Shown here: piece after piece, positions 22,553-33,451 of the stretch
How positions within the stretch are numbered: the first letter of the stretch is position 1
Layout: each line of letters starts with the position of its first letter
NCBI RefSeq assembly: GCF_021018895.1
Contig: NC_079365.1
Location: 19,180,001 to 19,244,000, forward strand
DNA from: Seriola aureovittata
Taxonomy: Eukaryota; Chordata; Actinopteri; Carangiformes; Carangidae
DNA length: 64,000 nt
Direction: 5' to 3'
Translations under genes and position numbers: made by a program
Notes under the pieces: generated by a model
Seen by the model: only the letters and a program-made list of their open reading frames with translations
The model's database searches: none
Told to the model about the DNA's origin: nothing

Positions 22553-23120
22553 GTATACACAAACACACAAACAAACAAGCACACACACACTGATGTTCAG
22601 GATGTGTTCTACATTGCTGTCAGAATCATAATGCGACCAGGACGTGAGGCGGGCCTTGTATCACAGGACGACAGGGTGACTGAAGTGGCCGCCGAACAAC
22701 ACTCTGGGGGATTGTAAAGAAAGATATCGGACCCTTTCATGTAAACAAAGGCAAACAAATTATGCTACTTTCACATGCAAGGGCATAGAAACACACTGGA
22801 ACGTATAGCCGAACCTGAGATATGGGCAAGGCTATATACACGCACAAAAGGATCGGTATACGTACACAAAATGGCTAAAGCGAAACTGAGAGATGGAGCA
22901 CCAACTGCTGCCGCATACATCTCTATCTATGTGTCCGCTCCATGTGCATGCTATCTGGGAATTTGCAGTTTTCACAATCTAATAATCTAAGTCTAAGGAC
23001 GTGAACTTTTGCCTAATTCCTTTAAATAGTTATGAGTTTATGGTTGATGAGTCCCTTGAGCTTCAAGAGCTTCCTTGCTGGATAAGGGGAAGGAGTGGTG
23101 TATGCTGTCAAGGTCTCTCA

Positions 23121-23122
<2 letters not shown>

Positions 23123-23190
<68 letters not shown>
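23123..23190 (+). repeat. (CA)n microsatellite, about 34 units
   Basis: 68 bp of uninterrupted CA in the long PPARG 5' region. Confidence 0.97.
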
Positions 23191-23192
<2 letters not shown>

Positions 23193-24417
23193 AACACACC
23201 GCACACAATGACATGTATGTGCTATGCTGTCACACTGAAAGACATTTATGAATGAGGATACATGTATGCACAGCATGAAAAAAGGGCAGTTCGGGGCACT
23301 CCTTCCGTTTATGACAAGAGAACAAAGTCAAAATCTATCTATCTTTGTCTCTCAGACTTGCACACCTTGTCATATACATACACACACGTCTGAGCCTGAA
23401 ACGGGGATCGAGGGATAGAAAGGGTGAGGGAAGACGACGAGGAAGAGAAAGGCAGACTCGCAGATGACAGATTCTCTCAATACAATCGTCATTTATGATG
23501 ACGTCACATAGGTTCATGATCACTTGTTGTTAGTGTCATCTCGGCTGCGGATTTATTGCTAATGTTGACAGGCACAGGGAGGGAGAGGAGGGCTGCGCAG
23601 TAGGAAGAGGGAGAGGTACAATGTGGGGAAGGGTCATGCCCTGTTCCTCAAAGTGGAGAGGAAAAGACGGGAGTGTGCTGCCTTCAGCTCCAGTTTGGCT
23701 GGACAATAACAAAAACAATACATGACGTGGATCTCATTCATAGAAATATGTAAGCCGGGAAAGGTGCACGCTGATCTAGAATTGTCTACCATAAAGGCAG
23801 GTTCAGGGAAATGAGCAAAATAAGTGTCAGAGTTGGCTCAAGAACTGACCGTTCACTGACCCCCTCACCTGAGCCGTAGCTGTCCAATTATAGCTTAGCG
23901 ACATTAACAAGGCACAGCCGGCCTGTCAAATGTTACCATGGCTGGGTTACTAACTTACTACCTGTAGTAGTAATTAACTTTGTACATCCAAGGTCATGAA
24001 TGAGCATATCATTAACTACATTAGTTCGTTGCCCCGTTCATGACTTGCACATCCATTGTGTAGTATTTCCCTCCTGTGTTAAAGCTGATCCTGGATACTG
24101 TCAGTTCAGGCACTTTGTTAGTTTTGCTCTTCATTAGATTTGAGGAAGTTTACACCGCAGCAACCACAGACGTAAGATAACATGACGTTTACCAAACTCA
24201 TTGGTGAGTCCTCATCTTAAATGTCTCTTCTCTTCTAACCATAAATGAGAGAAGAAGTGTCTCCTCATGCATCTCAAGTGACTACTTGATCGGATCACAC
24301 TTGCTCGCTATATATGCAAATAATAATATATATGTGTACTTTGTTGTTTTTAACCAGTCTGACTGTAACAGACAGGTCCATTGTCAATGTGTTTGTGAGA
24401 GAGGGAGAATGACTAAG

Positions 24418-24419
24418 TG

Positions 24420-24490
<71 letters not shown>

Positions 24491-24491
24491 G
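24418..24491 (+). repeat. Compound (GT)n-(GA)n microsatellite
   Basis: About 50 bp of GT with a few GC interruptions, passing directly into about 11 GA units. Confidence 0.95.
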
Positions 24492-25169
24492 CCATTTGAA
24501 ATAGTAAAATATTTTTGGTTCATAATGAAACTGTGTTATTACTATTTGGACTGTGGCGGAGGAGGCATTCGCATTCACACTGCTAAAAGAATGTGGCCAC
24601 ATGTGGCCCAGACCACCTTCGAATGCGGTCCGAGTGATCAGATCTCAAATGCGTCCTCAGTGCGTCTTGGGTGTGTTCACACCCGTATTTAGAGCTGTCC
24701 ACCTTGTGTGTATCACCCGAAACGGATGTTAATGCCAGGGCTGACCAGGGCCAAGGACTAACTAGCTCCACACTGAAATATAAGAACAATGCTGTTTCAT
24801 CAGCTGGTGTGGATGGGGACATGTAGCTTTAGTCTGAGTGTCTTATCAGGAGCTTATTTTAAAACCCTTTTGACAGGGTTCTCTTTTTTGGAAACAATAA
24901 AATGTCAGACCAATTCATGGAGGTAATGTTAGCATCATTAACTAGCTAGCCATAGCCTGAAAACATATACTGTTGACAACTGCCGTAAATGATAAGCCTG
25001 ACTTTGTCTACACTGATATCAAGGCCCTGGTTGTAATAAGCCTCAAGAGGTAAATCTGCCCCACTATCATTGTAAACTGCATATCTGCCATGCTAGAATG
25101 GAACAATTGACAAGCATATCAATAACAACAATAATCATGGTAGTGCAGCTTCACAAGTAGTAAATTTAG

Positions 25170-25225
25170 TCACATTTACTCATTCAGCAGACGCTTTTAT
25201 CCAAAGCGACTTACAAGTGACAGAA
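25170..25225 (+). mobile_element. Fragment of a dispersed teleost repeat (SINE-like core)
   Basis: The block CAGCAGACGCTTTTATCC followed by AAAGCGACTTACAA is a highly repeated sequence in many fish genomes. Only this core is recognisable. From memory it is associated with SINE or other interspersed families, and the exact family cannot be fixed here. Confidence 0.5.
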
Positions 25226-26940
25226 CACATTCATCAAGGAATTCATGACAAAGACAAATTCAACTGGAACTGTGAGATGTAAAAAAAGGTTATCAGACAG
25301 GGAAAGCTGTTAAAAGTTTTTGTTCCTGTTTCATTACCACAATCATTTGGCATTTAACCGTTATTAGCCAATTTTAAATTGAGGGGGTGGATTACATTCA
25401 TCATACATCATGTCCAGCAGGACTTGAACTGGTGATGTCTCAAGCTGTGCCACATCCAGTGCACACCAAGTCTGAGTCAGTCCTAAGTTCTCTCCTGAGA
25501 CAAACGTTTTGACCTGAGGAGCTGCTGTTTGCTCCCACATCTTTCTAAAAGGAAAATTAGGACAAAGGTTGCTGGACATCCCTGCTGTCTGTTGACTAAT
25601 ATCTATGTTAAAGTGCATTGGCAAGAAAATTCTTCTTATTGGTGTATTTGTGAAATTGTTTGGGGGGATGCACCCATAAAGCAGAATAGTCGCTGAAATG
25701 ACAGGATTCTTTCACTGCATTGTGCACTGCGTGCTTTTAGAGCTTAAACATTTAGATAATAAGTTGATTGAGAGAAAATTAATAACAATAAAATGTTTCT
25801 CAATTTTCAATTAAAAATGTGAAAATTGCACTAGTTCCAGCCTATCAATTTGATGACATCACATTTGTCTTTAAAAAAAATTGCAATGAGCTTTTTGCAC
25901 TAATTATAAACCATTTATACACCAAGCAATTTACTGATGAATCAAAAACATTATAAGCAGGTTAATCAATGATGAAAATAATCTTTATTTGCAGTCCTTT
26001 TTACAAAACGCCAAAGCAAGCTACTTATAAGGGGAGGTGGAAATGAGTTAGGGTGATACTAGAAACAAGATTTTACATTTGTTGCTGTAACTTATTTACC
26101 AATAAAGAGGGCAACAGAAAACTGGCCTCTTAACAATATTTCTGCACAGAACCCAATCGTGTCACGATGTCTCGTTACATAGGCAAAAATGCCACTTAAA
26201 ATAAGTGTGAATGGGAGGTAATGGCAGAAAAATGTGTTTTCAAATTCAATCAATAAAGTGTGAACCTGAGAGTCATGATGTTTAGACCTTACATTAAAAC
26301 ATGTTCTCTCATCCAGATAGAGGCTGTATTTAATACAAAGTGTAAAGAGGTGAGAACTGAAAACTTGCTTTCATGTTGCACTGCAACCTTCTGGCCGGTG
26401 TTGTGATTGAAGCGTTTTCTCTTCACAACACCTTCATTGTTCACTGAAAGAAATATCTAGCCTTTAGAATTTTAATTGTTTATAAGATTTCCATCCATTT
26501 GGATGCTTAATAATAACCAGGTTTGAGAAATATAAACATGGTTACTGTATGTTTAAAACACGTTCGATTTATTAGCACGATTACATAAATCTCATTCTTA
26601 CTTGTTTCTATTATGTTTGACTGACAAATGTGCATCACATTAAGTTTATTAGTTGGTTTATATTAAAACTGTGTAATTAATATGGATGGAAATATGCAAC
26701 TAAAATAAATTAATAAAATAAATTGTAAATATTAGGCTTATTTCGAGTGTTGAGAGAGAAAATGTGAACAGTTGTAACAGTGACAACTGATTTAATAGTA
26801 AAATGTTATGTGGAGTCTGTTGGCAGTAAAACAAAAAGAGGAAAAACAAAACCACTAAATACATGTAGCATACTCATTTTTGACTATTTTTTGTGGCATT
26901 TTTATCTTTTAATGGATGGTTGGTGGAAAGAGACAGGAAA

Positions 26941-27000
26941 GGAGAGAGAGAGAGAGATAGAGAGAGAGAGAGCGAGAGAGAGAGAGGGAGTGAGAGAGAG
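26941..27000 (+). repeat. (GA)n microsatellite
   Basis: About 60 bp of GA with occasional T, C or G interruptions, directly before a tRNA-like SINE fragment. Confidence 0.95.
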
Positions 27001-27011
27001 AATGGGAGAGG

Positions 27012-27110
27012 GAATGACATGCAGCAAAGGGCTCAGGCCAGATTCGAGTCCGGGCCCCTGCAGTAAGGACTTGTGTGCCCCTGCTCAATCAACGTTTGAA
27101 TCAAACTAAT
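27012..27110 (-). mobile_element. tRNA-derived SINE-like fragment
   Basis: Beside the GA tract lies GACATGCAGCAAAGGGCTCA, then GATTCGAGTCCGGGCCCCTG (T-arm/B-box-like) and a degraded CTGCTCAATCAACG that resembles the reverse of a tRNA anticodon-to-D-arm region. This arrangement is frequent in fish genomes as a degraded tRNA-like repeat. It is not an intact tRNA gene. Confidence 0.45.
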
Positions 27111-28085
27111 TTAAACTTGTTTGCCTAGTAAACTGCGAAAAATTGGAATCAGGTCATTTTGTCCAACTCCTTCTTATCGACCCACTGTACAATCACTAGA
27201 TGTGAGATCTAACTCCACAATATTGCAAAAAATAATCACATTGAAAAGAGCCTGCTGAAAATATAATGCTCCGCAAAATCCTGATCCTCATTGTTGTACA
27301 TTAAAAAAGGAGGACATTGTGGTTTAACAGAGTGCCATAGAGACATAAAGATTAACTAGTGGAGCTGAATTTGTCATCTGCATCACCCTGAGTGGGAGCC
27401 ATCTTTCTTTGCAGAAATCCAACTCTTCAGCGAAAAAAGCTGCAAGACAGTAAATTGTGAAATGATTGGCCTTGAAGTTAATAATTACACCTAATTTAAA
27501 AAACAAACTGATAACCTAAAGGCTAAACTACATCAGTGTCATCTGATAAAACCAAATCAAAGGTGGGCTTTTTGAAAAACGTTAAACAATAACAATATGA
27601 AAAGCTGAATTATGGTAAACATAGCAGGATGTCAGCGGTGTAGAGGCAATAGTGGTTAGCTATCTGTGGGCTGAACTGGAGCGTGTCACTCTTTTAATCT
27701 GTATATTCACACTGATACTGATGCACAGTTGAACATTTTCCTTCCTTTCATGCATTGATTATATTTTGCTCTTACAGAGCTTTTATATATAACTTTTTAT
27801 AGCCACATGCAAACACACGCTTAAAAGACTGACAACTGCTTCTTCTGGTGTTTTAGATCAACACAGATCTTCAAAAACCAAAGCGAATCCTGCTGCAGAG
27901 GTTTCTTTAAAAACAGCAACTATGTCTTTACACCAACTCAAATAAAGCTTTGTGGTATGGTATGTTGTCTACAGAGAGTTAAACATGACTTTCAGGCAGT
28001 GTGAGCTACAACATAAACATAGCATGCTATCTTGAGACACTCCTTTCATTTATGACAACAGAACAAAGTCCGAATCTGTCCCAGT

Positions 28086-28086
<1 letters not shown>

Positions 28087-28117
<31 letters not shown>

Positions 28118-28121
28118 CACC
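28087..28121 (+). repeat. (CA)n microsatellite
   Basis: Two CA runs separated by one AAAC interruption. Confidence 0.95.
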
Positions 28122-29402
28122 TCTCTTTAGGAATTATATAACTTGATAAGCAATAACTCACTGACTGGTGCTGTATCAACACACTCAGTCAGACTTTATG
28201 CAGCTCATGGAGAAATGACAGGATGATTCTACTAACGTTATGTGTTTTCCTGTGACTGATTTAAGTTTCCTGAGATTTTAATCCATTTGTGTACTTGTGT
28301 ACTACAGCATAAAAAGATCCAACTCTCAAACAGCGCTGGTTGTGCGAAAAACACAAATATATCAAACAATTATGCCCTATTGACATATCCCAACCAAACG
28401 AGTTAATCAAATTATTGCACTGAAATGTGGAAGGGATATGATGACCTTAATCCACATGCATGGGCACTGTTAGATGACCTTTTATGACTTATTCAAAACA
28501 GATTATTTCTCAACCGCAAATTCATCATAAGTTCTGCTACTTTAAAATAGCCATGTTACAACAGTGATGACATTTTAACCTTCAATGAACTAAGCACCTA
28601 TGATTTCATTCCAACAGATTACAACAGAAATTATAGAATCAGACCTGATAGTGACTTATATCCCTGATGTTACTTCATCATTATGGGATTATCTGTAAAG
28701 GCTCTAAGTATTCAACTTTTCTGGAGATGTGAACAAATATTTGATTTCATCTTTACTTCTGGTAAAATACAACTACTTGCCTATATGGTTCATTTGACTT
28801 TTTGGCACATCTATCAAATATTTATCTTGTTTTAAACGTATATGTTACTTTTTTTTTTTTTTGCCTACAGAGGTGTTGATTTCAACCAACTTTATCATCA
28901 TTGAGAATAAGAAGAGATAACAGCATGACTCTGAAAGCCCACACAGATCCTTTGGCAGGTTTTAGCTCATTTAATAACCAAAAACCTGTACTTTACATAA
29001 CTGCCATCTATTTTCCATTTGCTGTGGGTTGATTCCCATCTTTAAAGCAGCATTTGGTTTTAGTGATGAATACACCATTAAAGTAAACCTGCTGAGACTG
29101 AATTTGCCTGAAACAGATAATCTATTGCAGTGAACTTTTCATATTGGTTCATTATTCTGTGATAATGTAGTTATGTCTGCGCTTTGAGCTGCATCACCAC
29201 AATAAAGTCTGACTAAAGTAAAGGCAGGCGTAGTGGTAAGGTATTTATATATCTCAGGAAAAATACTTTCAGTGGTGGCCCAAACAAGGGCAAAAACACT
29301 CAATGATTCTTTAAGTGTTCAAAAAAATTATAAATAAACTTGTCTGAATTGTCCTATTAGACCTACGAACTTCCAGATCAAAAATCCTAAAGCTTAAATT
29401 AC

Positions 29403-29408
<6 letters not shown>

Positions 29409-29460
<52 letters not shown>
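29409..29460 (+). repeat. (GT)n microsatellite, about 26 units
   Basis: Uninterrupted GT run about 0.5 kb downstream (in the minus sense) of the candidate alternative PPARG exon. Confidence 0.97.
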
Positions 29461-29463
<3 letters not shown>

Positions 29464-29962
29464 ATACTATGCATAAAGATTTTTGTTTAGAAATACCAAA
29501 ATAATACTGTAAGTTTTCTCTATCTGCTCACAGTATTGTCAGATTATTGACATGAGGATCATACAAACTGATTAATGACTGTTCGACCACAGATGGGTGA
29601 ACTACCACAGTCACTGTTGGCAGTGACAGTCTGAGACTTGTACAAAAAACTGATAAGTTCTCCTTTCAATTGCCATTATTAAATCACAATAAAACAACAT
29701 TAGGCCAGCAGCAACCTCTGCGATAAATCAGCACTGGCCCCTGAGTGTGTCCACAATACTGCTGAGTCACGACCAAGATTTTCCAGTCAATTCAAAAACA
29801 CAAACCTGCCTGAACATTGTGCAACATTTAAAAATTCCTCACAAGACATGAAAGAGGAATTTACACAATACATAGAAAGTATTGTTTATTCATACAAATC
29901 TATCCATCTAATAAAGTTACACATTAAAATAAAGTGATACACAAACAGTGTCCTAGACTCAC

Positions 29963-30014
29963 CTGAGAAGTTGTGACCACTTTGATGGTTAAAATCTCTG
30001 CCTGGTGTTTGCAT
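29963..30014 (-). CDS. pparg: Candidate alternative PPARG first coding exon (gamma-2-like N-terminus)
   Basis: This is a prediction with no homology support. On the minus strand an ATG at 30,014 opens 17 codons, MQTPGRDFNHQSGHNFS, and the reading ends TCA G|GTGAGT at 29,963, a consensus donor. Joined to the acceptor of the MVDT exon at 12,729, the split codon becomes GTA and the frame continues V-D-M-V-D-T-Q. An in-frame TAG lies a short way upstream, so the ATG is the first in this frame. A TATA-like AATATATTA sits at 30,188-30,196, about 180 bp upstream of the ATG. Mammals make PPARG2 by the same layout: a separate promoter and short coding exon before the shared MVDT exon. The sequence is unlike the human PPARG2 extension. 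It could instead be noncoding leader. Confidence 0.45.
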
Positions 30015-30200
30015 GTCAAGCTCACACTCACGCTGTGGTCTGCTGACACACTATGGACCAACATCTGACTGTGTGCCAGTTGTCAGTCCTGTGGCCGCAC
30101 CCCCCACCCTCACCATCAGCCACCCCCTCACCCCCCATCTATACGCCACTGGCAGTATGTCTCACTGCAAAAAGTGTCCACCGTAACAATATATTAGGCT
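30015..30200 (-). promoter_or_regulatory. pparg: Possible TATA-type promoter and 5' UTR of the alternative PPARG exon
   Basis: Reading leftward on the minus strand, a TATA-like stretch (TAATATATT, 30,188-30,196) lies about 30 bp before a plausible start near 30,160. Some 150 nt of leader would follow before the ATG at 30,014. The segment 30,098-30,140 is strongly C-rich on the plus strand (CCCCCC runs). No initiator or factor site was proven. This is inferred from position only. Confidence 0.25.
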
Positions 30201-30448
30201 ACTTCCGGCAGACTTTCACCACAACTTAAAACAAGAGGAAATTTTGACAAGTGAAGAAGACTCCCATTTGAATTTCTGTGTTTGGGTTCAACTGATGCTT
30301 ATTTTTTGCTGAAAACAACAGAAATGATTTAATATTAGTGTCAGATTTTGTAAAAACCGTGTATTCCTTAAAAACCAGACTCGGTCTAGACGGACTTAAA
30401 TAAACTTTTAAAGGTGGTTTCTAGTGTTTTACCAGCCGACCAGCAGCC

Positions 30449-30450
<2 letters not shown>

Positions 30451-30498
<48 letters not shown>
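30451..30498 (+). repeat. (CA)n microsatellite, about 24 units
   Basis: Uninterrupted CA run at the edge of the CpG-rich block and close to both candidate PPARG promoters. Confidence 0.97.
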
Positions 30499-30499
<1 letters not shown>

Positions 30500-30503
<4 letters not shown>

Positions 30504-30756
30504 CACCCACATAGACTCTCAGAGCAGCGAACTGTGAACCGAGCGGAAGGTGACTGACCTGATCAGTGTTTTAAGCAGACGGAGCCCACTTGCTGTTTCT
30601 GGATCTGGATCGTCTTCCTCAGCGGTGAAAAACTTGGCGTGTCAGCCGTGGACACTGTACGTGGCGTCTCGTCGCGTCGCTTCCACCGGAGCGCAGTGTC
30701 AAAGTGGTCAGGTCTGTTTGTCGTGGAGGTTCCTGGTCATGCTGCTGTTGCTGTTA

Positions 30757-30787
<31 letters not shown>

Positions 30788-30930
30788 CCCTGTGGTCGGT
30801 GGGTCGGTGTCTGCCTGCCTCTCTCTCCTCCCTCCTCTCAACACAACCGCCCGGGATCCTGAGGACACACGCAGAGGCATCAAATTACCCTTTACAGCGA
30901 TGATGTACTTCATTTGAACTCTGTTTGGGG
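30500..30930. promoter_or_regulatory. CpG-enriched block, candidate PPARG upstream promoter or noncoding first exon
   Basis: About 18 CpG dinucleotides fall in 30,500-30,725, far denser than the AT-rich surroundings. On the minus strand CAG|GTCAGT at 30,559/30,558 could be the donor of a noncoding leader exon that splices to the MVDT exon. The block sits a few hundred bases upstream of the TATA-type candidate. The plus strand carries a 117-codon open reading frame here that is mostly poly-Leu from a CTG repeat and resembles no family, so it is not called as a gene. Confidence 0.35.
30740..30787 (+). repeat. (CTG)n-type trinucleotide tract
   Basis: CTG/TTG/TTA triplets run for about 48 bp and end in seven or eight clean CTG units. 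The tract lies within the CpG-rich block upstream of PPARG. It is a candidate length-polymorphic element; nothing shows it is translated. Confidence 0.85.
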
Positions 30931-31024
30931 ATTTTCTCCGTCGTTTGCGTTGTATGTTACAGCCAGGTATTTGTATTATAGGTTAAGTCGTTTGTTTTCC
31001 GTTGAACACTGAATTTTGAAATTG

Positions 31025-31165
31025 ATTAACTTAAAGCAATAGCTCAAAGTTTTGGGAAATACACTTTGCCTATTTGCTTTCCTGCCAACAGAGCTGTGTC
31101 TATAAGATGAGCTAGCAGGTAAAAATAAAGCTAAAGAATCCACCTCCCTGCACCACAAAAGCTCA
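31025..31165. mobile_element. Palindromic MITE-like element, partial copy 2
   Basis: AAAGCAATAGCTCAAAGTTT then TGGGAAATACAC matches the terminus of the family. Only one half is recognisable, with GAGCTAGCAGG and AAATAAAGCTAAAG inside. Confidence 0.5.
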
Positions 31166-33411
31166 AACCGAGATTAAAAACTCAAATGGTGTTACGGTTT
31201 AATGACTAGTCTATTTATTGGCTATGAGCAATTGCCAGGCAACCAGTGGAGGCTCTAGCTCCCGCCAAGAAATAGAAGGTCTTAAAACAGTTAATTGTCA
31301 TGTTTACATTTCAGTATTTGTACAAATTAAATGAGATATAACATGTTAATGATGCTTTATGTCTGTTTTCTTTGCTGCTGAGTGTGGCTTCATCCTCTCA
31401 TTCTAAATTTAGGGCAGACTGGACTAAAGCCACTCACTAACACAAAGTGGTGTTATGAGGGGCTAGCTGGTTAGCATGCTAACTGCGGAGGAAGAAAAGT
31501 GATAGAAATAGACGCAAAACAAGAGTTAACATTGGTGTTGCTTGGGGAGTAAAGGAATGATACTGAAATGGCAACGTTTCTTCTAGACTGGTAAGTAAAC
31601 AGATTTTAATGCTAGCAATGGCTACAATGCAATAGCAAAAACTTACAAATAGCCCCTTTAAGTAGTTTAAGTTTGAGGTACTGCTGGTGGGACTTTGCTA
31701 TCTGCTATATATATGCTATATGTATATGTACTCAAAGCAAAGGTACATAAGTAGCTACTATCAGCTAAATGTAAAGTGTTAAAAAAGCTTTTCCTTTAAG
31801 ACATAATTACCTGACTGACTGCTTGTTTTGTTGGTCGACTGATTGAAGGGTTACCCCCTCTTAGTTAATTAGTAGACTAATGATGGCTAATGGGGTCATT
31901 ACAGTCTCTCTGGTATCAGTCATGTTTACACACCTGCTTTTCTCATAAAACGTGACTGAATTCACATTCATAGTGGAGAGATCCTGGAACTGAATAAAAC
32001 AATTGATTGGTCAAGGAAATTATGAGAAACAATTTGGTCAGTGGAGGGCTGCTTATTGATGGTAAGTTTAAAATGAAAAGTCTCAATTATAAGTTGAATC
32101 AGAAAGATTCTTCTAAGTTGTAATCTACTGTTCAACCATTAAAACCCATCTTACTATCACATGCAAAAATAGATGCACAACAGTCATTTGCCTGCTGCAT
32201 CTCTGTAGATTTTAAAACCTTAGAGTAACCCCAGCTAAACCTCACTCTATTTGTAACAAGACATTGAAATCTACAGGCTATGTTTTCTACTGTGTGGGCT
32301 GAAAGCAGCCATGGTTCTTCACATTGTATTTTCAACCCACTTGTCTTGAAATCACATCTCGTAATCTAAAGATATTGGATATTTTATTTTTGTAAATATC
32401 TTTATTTAGATAAAGCAGCTTTTCTCAAGATCACAAATGAACATGTTCAACATTCAACTTACTCACTGGATACTTGAGATGTAAATATTATTAGTTGTTC
32501 ACTAAAGAAATGAAACTCTAAGGATGTTCAGACATGATGAGGCATAACAAGAGCCCTGCTGGTGAAATGTTCTACTTAAAACCCAACAAAATCTGGTTAG
32601 ATTTGGTTTTAAACTTCCGGTAGCAAACGGGCACACGCAACAGGCAGCAGAGCAGCCTGCGGAAGAAATGTTTCCACAACCAAAATGTTCAGTCCATGAA
32701 GAAATAAATGTTCCCGTTTTTTGTCACTTGACCAGACTCTGACCGTCTGTCTGCTCAAGTGATGAAGCTCCTAAATGACACTGGATGATGGTGGGTTGGG
32801 TATGTAGGGGAAAGGATGCGTTCATGGTTTTGCAGGGATTTATCAGGCCATAATATTTCATTTGCTGCAGAGACCTCTGTCATTAAATTTCATGCAGATG
32901 AATGGTTTGATCATGTTCTGTGGTCTGTTACTGGTAGTGAATGAGCCACTTTGATTGCCAGAAATAGATATTCATTAAGTTATTCTGCAGGGGAAATAGT
33001 CTCCACCTTTAAAACTTCAGCAATCTTGTAAAAACTTTAAGTTTCAAGTACCTAAATACAGATATACTAATATGCCCAGAAATGACTATGACTGTGAAGA
33101 AGAACTCAGTGTAAAAGCAAAAGTGTGAAGAGATGTGTGAAGATTCTTCTCAATTTAAAGGTACACTTATGTGTGTAGCTTTTCAACTTAGTTTTAAAAC
33201 ACTGAAACACAGAAAATGTGAAACCTTACCGCACATGGTTCAGAAAGTTCCCATAAAGTCTTGTGTGATCAGTTTTAAAAGCAAAATGTAAGTGGAGCTC
33301 ATTTATATTACTTTCACTGTGCAGCAGGCAGCTTGATTTCTTCTGTCTTTGATCTATCATAACTCGATACTGTGAACTAAGACAGCTGGCACACTTTGCT
33401 TATTTACAGAC

Positions 33412-33412
<1 letters not shown>

Positions 33413-33450
<38 letters not shown>
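33413..33450 (+). repeat. (CA)n microsatellite
   Basis: About 18 uninterrupted CA units. Confidence 0.97.

Positions 33451-33451
<1 letters not shown>

Larger units (their letters stand above)
12730..29962 (-). other. pparg: Long 5' region of PPARG (intron 1 of the upstream-promoter transcript)
   Basis: These 17.2 kb lie between the MVDT exon and the candidate upstream exon. They hold two copies of an unnamed interspersed repeat (13.85 and 14.85 kb), a compound CA/GT cluster (19.26-19.82 kb), a probable Tc1/mariner-like fossil (about 20.6-21.13 kb), a palindromic element (21.58-21.96 kb), several long dinucleotide tracts, a dispersed teleost repeat core (25.18 kb) and a tRNA-like SINE fragment beside a GA tract (26.94-27.11 kb). 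No coding exon was recognised. Noncoding leader exons could be hidden here. Confidence 0.7.

Noticed and set aside
22457..23255. Open frames rich in His-Thr repeats
   Set aside because: These are translations of CA microsatellites, not proteins. The same applies to GT and GA tracts elsewhere.
27041..27064. Possible tRNA gene (T-arm-like GATTCGAGTCC)
   Set aside because: No matching acceptor stem, D-arm or anticodon arm can be built. It fits a SINE fragment better.
30550..30917. 117-codon plus-strand open frame with a poly-Leu stretch
   Set aside because: The Leu run comes from a CTG repeat, the frame overlaps another open frame of similar length, and neither shows a domain. The CpG-rich block is better read as promoter sequence.
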